A stretch of DNA of 34,244 nt from an uncultured bacterium (GTDB lineage Bacteria; Bacillota_I; Bacilli_A; RFN20; CAG-826), in contig CASDXP010000009.1 of NCBI GenBank assembly GCA_949285455.1, positions 1-34,244 on the forward strand, read 5' to 3'. The notes below the pieces were generated by a model. It was not told the DNA's origin and searched no databases. It saw only the letters and a program-made list of their open reading frames with translations. How positions within the stretch are numbered: position 1 is the stretch's first letter; each line of letters starts with the position of its first letter. A program made the position numbers and the translations under genes. Below are positions 1-7,818 of this stretch, in pieces.

Positions 1-1
1 T

Positions 2-19
2 TTGTCAAAGAAATGACAA
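2..19. repeat. short inverted repeat TTGTCA-N6-TGACAA
   Basis: Six-base arms TTGTCA (2-7) and TGACAA (14-19) flank a 6-base spacer. The TTTGTCA word recurs at 85-91 inside the longer terminal repeat, so this may be a second copy of the same binding site or a small hairpin. No U-tract follows, so it is not a terminator. Function unknown. Confidence 0.35.
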
Positions 20-70
20 GGTAAATGCAACACATTTCTTAAAATGATAGAAAAGGACTAATAATTTTTT

Positions 71-91
71 TTCGTTGCAATGAGTTTGTCA
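71..91 (+). repeat. left arm of a 21-bp inverted repeat shared with the far end of the window
   Basis: The 21 bases here (TTCGTTGCAATGAG followed by TTTGTCA) are the exact reverse complement of 34155-34175. Similarity continues imperfectly for about 11 further bases (both copies then read two mismatches, TAACA, A at alternate positions). The arm is intergenic, about 100 bases upstream of the first lipoprotein gene. It could be a dispersed regulatory site, a mobile repeat, or a repeat near a contig edge. No gene or known element explains it. Confidence 0.8.
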
Positions 92-119
92 CCTAACAAA
101 ATAACGTTTGAACTCTCTT

Positions 120-163
120 TATAATAAAAAATAATAGATTAAATTTTATATTTATTTTATAAT
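120..163 (+). promoter_or_regulatory. candidate -10 elements upstream of the lipoprotein operon
   Basis: Two perfect TATAAT hexamers lie at 120-125 and 158-163, in a gene-free leader before the start at 190. Neither has a convincing TTGACA at 16-18 bases upstream, so the true promoter is uncertain. AAGGAC at 173-178 is the likely ribosome binding site. The context TATAAT-NNN-TTGCGGAAG resembles the region before rpmF (15286-15302). Confidence 0.4.
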
Positions 164-189
164 TTATTGCGGAAGGACATTTACGTACT

Positions 190-1458
190 ATGAAGAAAAA
201 AATCTTGTTAGCTGTAACACCTTTGCTTTTAGGTGTTATAGGTTGCTCTCCTATGGGTAATTTTCACCCTGTTGGCGATATTGGTGAAAAGATTTCTATC
301 GACGACGCAAAAAAAGTTGCGAGAGAAATTATCCAAGCTCAAGCAAGCTCGACCTATCAAGTACATGATAGTGCAAAAATCGATATCAAGTTGAGTCTTA
401 GCGGTTCTATTACGCCTAACCAATATTCCGCGAGTGCGACTGGAAAAGCTCTCTTTTCTAACACGCATCGTCGTGTCGTCTATAATCTCGACGGTTATAG
501 CATTTCTGATTTTACCAATTTAGGTAGCGCGCGATATCTCGTCGAAGAAGCACGTGCATTCTACGTTGGAGATGATGATGTTTATTACGTGACGACCGAA
601 ACAGATGTCACGCCTGATGTTAAAGACGCAGCGACATCATCATTTAAACAATATGCGACTAGCAGCTTACCGACGCTCGATGCGGAATATTATCTCGTCG
701 GTGGTGGTCAATTCAGCGGACCGCAAAAATGGCAACCCATCGGAGGCTATGCCTTAGAAGAAGTGACGAGTGAAGATCCTAACATCGTCAGTTCTTACAC
801 GATTCTTAACGTGAGATTTACCGCCTATGATCAATGGGCGATTAGCGACGCTACAGGCGAAAATAAATGGGGTGCTACAATCGCTACCGGAACAGCTTTC
901 GATGCTGGTATGAGTAAACTTGCTAATGGTGATATTCTCGTCAATACCACTGGTAAATATGACATTACTTTCAACGTTTTAGCGGATGATACTTATACCA
1001 TTAACGTGAGTGCAAACGATAGCCAAGATGCCGCATTAGCGGTGAACAATAACACCTATTGGTCGAATGCTCAAAACGCTCTCGGCTTCCCGACTGGTAA
1101 TGATGCACTTACTCTTCTCGATGCTATCCAAACGGAAATCGATCGTAATCCAACGCAAAAAAATTATGCAAATTATAATTTCTATTCGAATGGTGAAGGT
1201 AGTTTATACATCAACTATCTCATGAATGATGTAAATTACGCTATGCAATTCGTTAATAACGAATTTGTCTATGGTATCGTCCGTGTCCGTTCGACTAATT
1301 CATCGTTATATTCCGTCCGCGAATACATCATTTCTTATGAAGATGTGACCTTAGATGAACTAGATGTTCCTACGATCGACGATACTTGGACTAACATCGA
1401 TAATCCTTTTGACGATTATCCGAACCAAGAAGTCGAAGAAGAAGGAGGAATCAACTGA
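190..1458 (+). CDS. putative lipoprotein, function unknown
   Basis: A 422-residue predicted secreted lipoprotein. The N terminus has three lysines, a hydrophobic stretch and a lipobox ending Gly18-Cys19 (GVIGC), so Cys19 should be lipidated by Lgt, whose gene lies 1.9 kb downstream. The mature chain has no further membrane segment. It is rich in Asp, Asn, Tyr and Thr and probably largely beta-structured, with an acidic tail of Glu residues. I recognise no enzyme motif or named family. The start is set by the signal peptide and by AAGGAC 11 bases upstream. It overlaps the next lipoprotein gene by one base (TGATG), so the two are translationally coupled and probably work together on the cell surface. 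Confidence 0.8.
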   Translation: MKKKILLAVTPLLLGVIGCSPMGNFHPVGDIGEKISIDDAKKVAREIIQAQASSTYQVHDSAKIDIKLSLSGSITPNQYSASATGKALFSNTHRRVVYNLDGYSISDFTNLGSARYLVEEARAFYVGDDDVYYVTTETDVTPDVKDAATSSFKQYATSSLPTLDAEYYLVGGGQFSGPQKWQPIGGYALEEVTSEDPNIVSSYTILNVRFTAYDQWAISDATGENKWGATIATGTAFDAGMSKLANGDILVNTTGKYDITFNVLADDTYTINVSANDSQDAALAVNNNTYWSNAQNALGFPTGNDALTLLDAIQTEIDRNPTQKNYANYNFYSNGEGSLYINYLMNDVNYAMQFVNNEFVYGIVRVRSTNSSLYSVREYIISYEDVTLDELDVPTIDDTWTNIDNPFDDYPNQEVEEEGGIN

Positions 1459-2330
1459 TGAAAAAATTTGTTCCTTTATTAGCATTAGCTATCCTCGTGA
1501 GTGGATGCGGACTTCCTAATGCTGGCGATGATCGAGTTTATCACGTCGAAGAATATCCTGTCGACCTCATCGTCCGTGAACTTTCCTTACCGGCGACAAA
1601 TATTCCTAATTTTACCGGTGGTTCATCTTATTCTTATCAAAAAGTTATTAGTCAATCTGAATTGAATCGTGAACCGCCAACTGAATCGTTGATCGTCACA
1701 GCTTACGATTGTGATGCGAGCGATTTAGATACATTCGTCCAATCTTATCGCGATGTTAGTGCTATCACGTGGCGTATCGATGATAGAGACGAAAATATTG
1801 TTTATTTAAACAATAACTTCAATATGACTACGCAAGCTATCAATATTCAAGCAAGTTTAGATGATGATTGTTTAAATATTCTTTTCGAAAAAGTTAATAA
1901 CGTCGTCAATCGTGTTTTCCCAGGACAAGTCAATCCTTTTACTGGCGAAGAAACATTCGATATTTTCGAACATTGGGTCGGCAGCGATATTCCTGTTTAT
2001 GACCGTGGGACAGTTTACAATTATCAACGCGGAATCAACGAACAAGGTTATCGTAGCGTCATGTTAAATATCTATGGTATTCACGTCCTCGATGGTGCGC
2101 ATACGACGATGATTGAAGATTACGTCGAATTCATGGATGATTATCCTTCATTCGTCCACACTCGTACACCTGTTTACAGTGGTGCAGGTATATGCACGAG
2201 CATAGTTGATGAATGGCGCGAAGTAGAAGGCGATTTAGCCACTGTCATCCGTGTGACGACTAGTAGTGGATCTTGGCAAAATTACGTTCAACTTCTTGTC
2301 TGGAGTGAACCTGTCACGGGAGGCAACTAA
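1458..2330 (+). CDS. putative lipoprotein, function unknown
   Basis: A 290-residue second lipoprotein of the operon. Two lysines, a hydrophobic core and a lipobox (LVSGC) place the lipidated Cys at residue 17. The rest is soluble, acidic and rich in Val, Asp, Asn and Tyr, without a motif I can assign. The GAAGGAGGA sequence at the end of the upstream gene provides a strong Shine-Dalgarno site, and the start overlaps the upstream stop by one base. A membrane protein follows after one base. Three consecutive envelope genes suggest a surface complex, but this is inference from layout only. Confidence 0.8.
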   Translation: MKKFVPLLALAILVSGCGLPNAGDDRVYHVEEYPVDLIVRELSLPATNIPNFTGGSSYSYQKVISQSELNREPPTESLIVTAYDCDASDLDTFVQSYRDVSAITWRIDDRDENIVYLNNNFNMTTQAINIQASLDDDCLNILFEKVNNVVNRVFPGQVNPFTGEETFDIFEHWVGSDIPVYDRGTVYNYQRGINEQGYRSVMLNIYGIHVLDGAHTTMIEDYVEFMDDYPSFVHTRTPVYSGAGICTSIVDEWREVEGDLATVIRVTTSSGSWQNYVQLLVWSEPVTGGN

Positions 2331-2331
2331 T

Positions 2332-3225
2332 ATGTCGAAGAAATTAGGTATTGGAATCGTCTTTATCGGTGCATATCTTGGCTTACTTGGCTCCTTGACT
2401 TGGCTTATGTGTGCACCCCAAAATCTCACTAATTACATCGGTCTAACCGATTGGCTTTATGGCTTACTTGTTTCCATCGCTTTAATCGTTGGAGCAGCCT
2501 TAAGCTTTAAACGTCCTTTCATCGGCGGTATCATCGCTTTAACTTGTAGCATCTGGTACTTTGCTTTATTTGGTTATGGCCAAACAAGTTATGGTTTAGT
2601 CGTCTACCTTATCTTGACTGGTGGTGTCTTCGCTACGCTAGGTAGTATCATCATCTTACTTAGAAGTGAACATAGTCGCGACATCGTGGCAACTGGCATT
2701 ACCACCGGTCTTATCTTAGGTGTGCTCGGCTTCATGATTTTACCGATCGTCGATATGCAAGAAATTTATACGACAAATCAAGGTATTACTTACGTTTCCG
2801 ATTATTACAAAATCTCTTATTTTGATATCATCTTCGGTACGCAAGGTAACGCTCCTAGTGCTCTAGGTATCGTCGGCTTCATCTTTATGCTCATCACTTT
2901 ATGTGGTATTTGGGGCCTACTCTTCATCAAAAATAAATTAATAAAATTTATCTTACAACTTTCTAGCGTCATCCTTTTAGTGTTCCAAGTGATCGCTTCT
3001 TCGATGACTTGGGAATTATTCGTCCAAGGTGGAGGACAAGATATTACACAAGCTGTAGCTTCAGGAAATTTATTTACTTCCTCGATGTTTTATTCCTTCG
3101 CTAGCCCAATTGCTATCGGTATGAGCATCATCATCTGCGCTGCTATCGCTTCGCAAATTGGTCTCACCTTATTAGAAAAATTCCATCCATACATCAAACC
3201 AGAAAAGACATTGTTCGACATTTAG
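2332..3225 (+). CDS. polytopic membrane protein, function unknown
   Basis: A 297-residue integral membrane protein when started at ATG 2332 (Met-Ser-Lys-Lys-Leu). An upstream in-frame ATG at 2266 would lie inside the previous gene, but GGGAGG at 2318-2323 is well spaced for 2332. I count about seven hydrophobic segments: residues about 6-25, 38-58, 62-80, 86-105, 115-135, 180-230 (two) and 250-285. Two extracytoplasmic stretches are likely, one around the Tyr-rich loop near residues 145-165. No family is recognised. It is the last gene of the lipoprotein operon, one base after the preceding stop, and a strong terminator follows at 3260. Confidence 0.75.
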   Translation: MSKKLGIGIVFIGAYLGLLGSLTWLMCAPQNLTNYIGLTDWLYGLLVSIALIVGAALSFKRPFIGGIIALTCSIWYFALFGYGQTSYGLVVYLILTGGVFATLGSIIILLRSEHSRDIVATGITTGLILGVLGFMILPIVDMQEIYTTNQGITYVSDYYKISYFDIIFGTQGNAPSALGIVGFIFMLITLCGIWGLLFIKNKLIKFILQLSSVILLVFQVIASSMTWELFVQGGGQDITQAVASGNLFTSSMFYSFASPIAIGMSIIICAAIASQIGLTLLEKFHPYIKPEKTLFDI

Positions 3226-3259
3226 TTGTTTCGTTAATGTCGAATTCTCCTTTCGTCGG

Positions 3260-3292
3260 AAAAAGTAGACTTCGGTCTATTTTTTCTTTTTT
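3260..3292 (+). terminator. Rho-independent terminator with UUCG loop
   Basis: The stem A5-G-TAGAC (3260-3270) pairs with GTCTA-T-T5 (3275-3285) around a C(TTCG)G tetraloop, with one G-U pair, followed by a T-rich run. It closes the lipoprotein operon just before lgt. Confidence 0.9.
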
Positions 3293-3296
3293 AATT

Positions 3297-3305
3297 TGCT
3301 AAAAT
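3297..3305 (+). promoter_or_regulatory. extended -10 promoter of lgt (TGcTAAAAT)
   Basis: TG at 3297-3298, one base, then TAAAAT at 3300-3305. Seven bases separate its end from the ATG at 3313, so transcription would begin at or one base before the start codon, giving a leaderless mRNA. No Shine-Dalgarno is visible in front of lgt. The same TGcTAAAAT element lies at the same place before ispH. Confidence 0.55.
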
Positions 3306-3312
3306 AAGACAT

Positions 3313-4086
3313 ATGTTTCCTACGATCGATTTTGGTGCATTTAAAATTTCTACTTTCTCGTTTCTCATCGGCTTAGGAGTAAGCATTCTTCTACTAGGCT
3401 TTTTTCTCATCGTTAAATATGTGAAGAAAGTCAATTTTGAAGAAACGATGTTAGTGACGATATTTTTATCTTTATCTTTAATTATGGGTTATCTTGGTGG
3501 TTATTTGTTTGATGGCTTACTTAAAATCGGTGAAAGAGGTGGCTTATATTTTGTTTCTACTGCCTTCTATGGTGGTTTCCTATGTGCTTTTGGTTTCTTC
3601 GTCTTACTGATGTTCATCTTTAAAAAAGTCCATCCCAAATTAAATACTTTGACATATTTAAATATTCTTACGCCTTTCATCGTTTTTGCTCACGCTCTTG
3701 GAAGACTAGGGTGTTTTGCTGCTGGTTGTTGTTTTGGCCGCCCATGCGATAGTTGGGCAGGGGTAGTGTTTCCAAGCGATGCACCAGCTTCAATTTATTA
3801 CGGGGCGGGGACGAAAGTATACGCGACGCAAATTTATGAGATGAGTGCGCTTCTAGCCATTTTAGTTTTAGTTCTTACTTTATTTAGAAAAAGACCTTTC
3901 GTCGCTTATTTATTACTTTACGCTATCGCGCGTTTTATCATCGAATTTTATCGAGGAGATGATAGGGGTGCAAGTCTATTACTTTCACCTTCACAATGGG
4001 TCGCTATCATCGTCTTTTTGGGCACGTGTGCATATCTTATTTATACTTATTTTAAAAAGAAAAAAAGTCCTATTGTGGACAAATGA
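3313..4086 (+). CDS. lgt: prolipoprotein diacylglyceryl transferase
   Basis: Lgt transfers a diacylglyceryl group from phosphatidylglycerol to the lipobox cysteine of prolipoproteins in the plasma membrane. The 257-residue length and about seven hydrophobic segments fit the family. The signature block HALGRLGCFAAGCCFG is present near residues 128-143, and the late arginine/aspartate motif RFIIEFYRGDDRG lies near residues 205-217. The C terminus is lysine-rich and cytoplasmic. The gene follows a terminator and has its own extended -10, so it is transcribed apart from the upstream lipoproteins even though they are likely substrates. No Shine-Dalgarno is seen; the start is supported by the typical N terminus (MFPTIDFGAFKISTFS). 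Confidence 0.95.
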   Translation: MFPTIDFGAFKISTFSFLIGLGVSILLLGFFLIVKYVKKVNFEETMLVTIFLSLSLIMGYLGGYLFDGLLKIGERGGLYFVSTAFYGGFLCAFGFFVLLMFIFKKVHPKLNTLTYLNILTPFIVFAHALGRLGCFAAGCCFGRPCDSWAGVVFPSDAPASIYYGAGTKVYATQIYEMSALLAILVLVLTLFRKRPFVAYLLLYAIARFIIEFYRGDDRGASLLLSPSQWVAIIVFLGTCAYLIYTYFKKKKSPIVDK

Positions 4087-4116
4087 GAAATATTACTAAA
4101 AATCTACTAATTAGTG

Positions 4117-4145
4117 TTTAAAATACTTTTAAAAAAGTATATACT
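4117..4145 (+). promoter_or_regulatory. candidate promoter of the Fic-like gene
   Basis: TATACT at 4140-4145 is preceded 17 bases upstream by TTTAAA (4117-4122), a partial match to TTGACA. The GGAGGG ribosome site at 4156-4161 serves the ATG at 4170. The -35 is weak, so the call is tentative. Confidence 0.4.
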
Positions 4146-4169
4146 AACAATAAGTGGAGGGATTTAATT

Positions 4170-5606
4170 ATGGCTGATAAACGTCTCGTCTTAAGATTTA
4201 GCGAAGAAATGTATGCGACAAAAGAAGATGTTAAGCGTGAATTACGTATTTCACTCGTCGATAATTTTTGGAATGATATTTTAGATTATCGCGAAAATTT
4301 TATGCGCCCACTTGCCTTATATGATGCGGAACAAAAAAGCTTATATTTGACGATGTGTGGTCTCGTCCAAAATCAAGTTAATCAAATCGAACGTAAACTT
4401 TCGAAAAATATGATGCAATTTAACAAGAGTAAGAATCTACGTTATTCATCTTATTTTTATCTAAAAGATAAACTTGACTTCGATATCTTAAAAAAATATG
4501 CGGAAGTGAAAGGGATTGATATCGATGATGAAACGATCATCAAATTGCTTTCACCTCATCCAGTTCCAACTTATGAAAGACATATGCGTCTAGCAAGATT
4601 TAATGAAACTTTAAAACTTGTAAAAAAATCTTATTTAAATCCAATCGATGAAGATTATTTAGCTAAATTATATTCTTCTATAAGTGGGAATGATGAATTG
4701 ACTTATCTATATCGATATTACGATCCTAAAACTTCTTCCTCGAATGTTCTAGTTAATAAAATCTATGATTACATGCCGGCGAGGCTATTAGAAAAATCGA
4801 TGGGTGAGTTGCTCAATTTTATCAAATCTTCAGCCTTGCCTTCTCTACTTAAAGCCATCGTATTTGCTTATTATATAAATTATGCGAAACCGTTCGATGA
4901 TTTTAATGACGAATTAGCGATCTTACTCGCTTTATCAATTTTTGCCTCTTCCGATTTAGATGAATCTGCGTTCAGTTTAAATATCATCGATTTATTCGTA
5001 AGAAATGATAGACTTGACGCTCTATTAAAAGAAGTGCAAAAAAGTGGAGATGTAACGTATTTCTTACTCTATGCTTTGAAGAAAATTGAGGCTAATTTGG
5101 ATGAATTAAATAAACTTTACGTCGAAACGACTTTAAACGAAGTGAAGAAAGAAAGTTTAGAAGATGTACCTTCTAAACCTCTAGTCCAAACAGAACCTAC
5201 TTCCTTATTTGATTTTGAGCCAGAAGATGTAGGAGAAGTAGAAAATGTCGAACTAGCGAAACCTAAAGAAGTAGTAGAAGAGAAAAAAGAAGAAATTAAA
5301 CAATATGACGCAAGTGCTCATCAAGCGATCAATCTTTCTTCTTTAGCCTTAGGTTTAGATGAAAAAGATGCACAAAAATTAGAAGAACATCTTTTAGAAT
5401 CTAATCCTCGTCTAAAAAGAGGCGAAGCTTATTTCTACGCTAGGCACTGTACGCTTGGTAAGTTTTACACTATCGCACAATATAAGAAAAATTTAGGTTG
5501 TGCTTACGAAACAGCTAGAACTTCCATGGATACGTTAGTAAGCGAAGGATATTACGAAAAACAAAAGATTAAAAATAAATACATTTACACGCCTAAAAAA
5601 CGTTAG
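4170..5606 (+). CDS. Fic-fold protein with degenerate active-site motif and C-terminal winged helix
   Basis: A 478-residue protein. Residues about 130-260 read like a Fic domain: a YRYYDP segment, a Tyr-x-Pro loop (YDYMPARLLEKSM), a helix, then AYYINYAKPFDDFNDELA where Fic enzymes carry HxFxDGNGRxxR. Here the catalytic His is Lys240, both glycines are gone (Phe245, Asp247) and Arg is Glu248, so AMP transfer is unlikely. Residues about 330-375 are acidic and disordered. Residues about 420-478 form a winged helix (GKFYTIAQYKKNLG, YETARTSMDTLVSEGYY) like the wHTH at the end of many Fic proteins. It may therefore be a DNA-binding or adaptor protein. A DnaB/DnaD-type replication protein was considered, but the middle fits Fic better. 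A Shine-Dalgarno GGAGGG precedes the ATG. Confidence 0.6.
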   Translation: MADKRLVLRFSEEMYATKEDVKRELRISLVDNFWNDILDYRENFMRPLALYDAEQKSLYLTMCGLVQNQVNQIERKLSKNMMQFNKSKNLRYSSYFYLKDKLDFDILKKYAEVKGIDIDDETIIKLLSPHPVPTYERHMRLARFNETLKLVKKSYLNPIDEDYLAKLYSSISGNDELTYLYRYYDPKTSSSNVLVNKIYDYMPARLLEKSMGELLNFIKSSALPSLLKAIVFAYYINYAKPFDDFNDELAILLALSIFASSDLDESAFSLNIIDLFVRNDRLDALLKEVQKSGDVTYFLLYALKKIEANLDELNKLYVETTLNEVKKESLEDVPSKPLVQTEPTSLFDFEPEDVGEVENVELAKPKEVVEEKKEEIKQYDASAHQAINLSSLALGLDEKDAQKLEEHLLESNPRLKRGEAYFYARHCTLGKFYTIAQYKKNLGCAYETARTSMDTLVSEGYYEKQKIKNKYIYTPKKR

Positions 5607-5623
5607 AAATGAGGAATTAATTT

Positions 5624-5896
5624 ATGTCAAATATATTGCTAACTCTTGATTGGTACGATAATCCTGGTGTCATCATCGTCTTCATCTTGCTCGGTGTGAC
5701 CATCATCGGTGTCATCGCTTATTTACTTTATCGCTTCTTTTTCCGTAACCGTGCGCCAAAGATTGAAAATCGTCTCGATGAAGAGAAGATAGCGGAAGAT
5801 GAATTAAGTCGCATCTTAGAACCTATCGAAGATGAAAAGACGCTTAAAGCTATCAAGGATTATGAGGAAAAGCAAAGCGAAAAAGAGAAGAAATGA
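5624..5896 (+). CDS. small single-pass membrane protein, function unknown
   Basis: A 90-residue protein with one transmembrane helix (about residues 15-40, VIIVFILLGVTIIGV), a short Arg/Phe-rich junction and a charged, helical Glu/Lys-rich cytoplasmic tail. GAGGA lies about nine bases before the ATG. It lies 17 bases after the Fic-like gene and its 3' end overlaps the apparent start of hemW, so it is in the same transcript. No family is recognised. The fold resembles many small Bacilli membrane proteins (YneF-like in shape only). Confidence 0.65.
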   Translation: MSNILLTLDWYDNPGVIIVFILLGVTIIGVIAYLLYRFFFRNRAPKIENRLDEEKIAEDELSRILEPIEDEKTLKAIKDYEEKQSEKEKK

Positions 5897-6989
5897 GGAA
5901 GTTACTTCCTTATATATCCACATTCCTTTTTGTTTAGATATTTGTTCTTATTGTTCATTTTTACATTGTTTTTACGTGGAAAAATTAGCCGCTTCTTACA
6001 TGGAAAAATTAAATGAGGAATTTGATAAATTAAATATAAAATATTTAAAAACCATCTATATAGGTGGAGGGACGCCTTCTTGTTTACCGCCTTATCTAAT
6101 AGAGCCATTATTAAAGAAACTAAGCGCTATTAAAAAAGATGAAGACTACGAATTTAGCATCGAGTGTAATTTTGATTCGATCAACTTAAATAAACTCTCA
6201 CTTTATCGCCATTACGGGGTCAATAGATTATCTTTTGGCGTCGAATCATTCGACGAAAATATTTTAAAAGATATGCATCGTCATCACGATGAAAGAAAAG
6301 TTAAAGAGACGATAGCTCTAGCGAGGTCGCTTGGTTTTTCTAATATTAACGTCGACCTAATTTATGGCTATCCTAAACAAGATATGCGCATTTTAAAATC
6401 TGACGTCAAAAAGATTTTATCCTTAGGCGTCGAACATATTTCAACTTACGCTTTAAGTATCGAAGATCGTTCAGAACTTTACGCAAAGAAAGTAAAAGAA
6501 GCAGATGAAGATACTTTAAGAACGATGTTCGATTACATCTATGAAAGTTTGACAAGTCATGGCTACGTTCGTTATGAAACTTCCAATTTTTCTAAGCCGA
6601 ATTACACTTCAAAACATAATTTAGTCTATTGGAAAAATTTACCTTACTATGGTATTGGTGCGGGAGCGGCTTCTTACGTTAACGGAAGTCGTTATCAAAA
6701 TACGGAAAATATTTCCAAATATTTAAAAGGCATCACTATAGAAGAGAAGAAAGAGAAATTATCGAATGAAGATAAATTATTTTATCAATTTATGCTCGGC
6801 TTAAGATTGAAAGAAGGCTTATCGACAAAAGATGTTTATAAGGATGTGGATGAAAAGATCAAAAATAAGTACGAAAAAGTTATCGATCATTATTTGAAAA
6901 CAAATTTATTAAAGAAAGATAAAGACCGATTGATGACGACTTACGAAGGTTCTTTGTTACTCGATTTAATTTTAAAAGATTTGCTTTAA
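5862..6989 (+). CDS. hemW: HemW-type radical SAM protein (coproporphyrinogen oxidase-like, heme chaperone)
   Basis: HemW is a HemN-like radical SAM protein that binds heme and inserts it into target proteins. The radical SAM motif C-x3-C-x2-C is intact (HIPFCLDICSYC), followed by the SAM-binding YIGGGTPS and the later YGYPKQD and GIGAGAASY motifs. The C-terminal HemN_C part is present. The 375 residues fit the family. The start is a problem: conserved sequence begins at Val-Thr-Ser-Leu-Tyr-Ile-His just after the stop of the upstream gene, yet no ATG, GTG or TTG lies there. In-frame ATGs are only at 5862 and 5832, inside that gene. I chose 5862 (AAGGA two bases upstream). In B. subtilis hemW directly precedes hrcA; here one orphan gene separates them. 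Confidence 0.88.
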   Translation: MRKSKAKKRRNEEVTSLYIHIPFCLDICSYCSFLHCFYVEKLAASYMEKLNEEFDKLNIKYLKTIYIGGGTPSCLPPYLIEPLLKKLSAIKKDEDYEFSIECNFDSINLNKLSLYRHYGVNRLSFGVESFDENILKDMHRHHDERKVKETIALARSLGFSNINVDLIYGYPKQDMRILKSDVKKILSLGVEHISTYALSIEDRSELYAKKVKEADEDTLRTMFDYIYESLTSHGYVRYETSNFSKPNYTSKHNLVYWKNLPYYGIGAGAASYVNGSRYQNTENISKYLKGITIEEKKEKLSNEDKLFYQFMLGLRLKEGLSTKDVYKDVDEKIKNKYEKVIDHYLKTNLLKKDKDRLMTTYEGSLLLDLILKDLL

Positions 6990-7001
6990 TTTATATTAAT
7001 A
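6989..7001 (+). repeat. 13-base AT direct repeat, copy 1
   Basis: ATTTATATTAATA here is identical to 7797-7809, on the other side of the orphan membrane gene. It overlaps the perfect palindrome TATATTAATATA (6992-7003). Being all A and T, it may be chance. Confidence 0.3.
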
Positions 7002-7028
7002 TATAAAATAGAAACGAGGAACGAAGAG

Positions 7029-7790
7029 ATGGATTCTACAATTAGAGTAATAAATGAGACGATAAATGGTATCACTCCAACGAGAAATTTTAACGTATTA
7101 TACATCATTATCGATTGTATCTTTTTAGCGATATTTCTCGCTTTTCTCATTTGGAAAAAAAGATATGCGACTCTCATCTTTGCTCTTTTTGGCGGCGTCT
7201 TATATACGATCGTCGACTATTGTGGTTTTTATCTTTGGGCGGGCTCACGCACAGTTAGCATCGATGGGGTCGTACAAGGGCCGTTAAATACTTTTTTAGT
7301 TTTGCTTTGGATGTCTATGAGTTACGGTATCACTAATTTTGCTTTCATCTGGGTTTTAATCGCGAAAGATAAATACGCTAAATACTGGATTCTTATGATC
7401 GTTATGTGGTGGCTCATCGCACCTTCGATTGCTGAACTTGGTGGCGAAGCTAGCATTCAAACGTATCGTACGACCGGCAAGTATCATGGCATCATGGGCA
7501 TTTTCTTAGTCGTTTCTTATCTCATTTTAATTTTCTTCTTATTGCGAGCCAAAAAGCCTTTCGTCAACATCATCGTTTTATTCCTCATCGGTTTCTTCGT
7601 TCAATTTAGTTGGGAATTCTCCTTATTAATTAATGGTATTCGACCGATGGATGAAGAATCGATTAGAACTTTATTAGTAAATTCCTGCCTTGAAACGAAT
7701 TTAGGCATGCCAGCAATCTATGGAATTTATTATTTATTTAATCGTAAATTCAACGAAGATTTATCTAAAAAAGTTACGCAATCTGCCTAG
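7029..7790 (+). CDS. multi-pass membrane protein, function unknown
   Basis: A 253-residue protein with about seven predicted transmembrane helices (roughly residues 20-40, 47-68, 85-108, 114-134, 150-172, 178-200 and 225-240). Polar residues lie in or near membrane segments: Asp in FGGVLYTIVDYCGFYLW, the PSIAELGGE loop, HGIMG, and FSWEFSLLINGIRPM. These could form an active site or ion path, but I recognise no family. GAGGA lies before the ATG. It lies between hemW and hrcA, which are neighbours in other Firmicutes, so it looks inserted. A 13-base all-AT direct repeat (6989-7001 and 7797-7809) flanks it. A terminator follows at 7819. Confidence 0.7.
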   Translation: MDSTIRVINETINGITPTRNFNVLYIIIDCIFLAIFLAFLIWKKRYATLIFALFGGVLYTIVDYCGFYLWAGSRTVSIDGVVQGPLNTFLVLLWMSMSYGITNFAFIWVLIAKDKYAKYWILMIVMWWLIAPSIAELGGEASIQTYRTTGKYHGIMGIFLVVSYLILIFFLLRAKKPFVNIIVLFLIGFFVQFSWEFSLLINGIRPMDEESIRTLLVNSCLETNLGMPAIYGIYYLFNRKFNEDLSKKVTQSA

Positions 7791-7796
7791 TAATAT

Positions 7797-7809
7797 ATTT
7801 ATATTAATA
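7797..7809 (+). repeat. 13-base AT direct repeat, copy 2
   Basis: Identical to 6989-7001; the two copies bracket a single gene. Low sequence complexity weakens the case. Confidence 0.3.
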
Positions 7810-7818
7810 AGGAATAAT

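Noticed and set aside
4064-4090. Possible DnaA box or replication origin near TGTGGACAAATG after lgt
   Set aside because: A single imperfect match, no cluster of boxes, no dnaA/dnaN and no AT-rich unwinding repeats.
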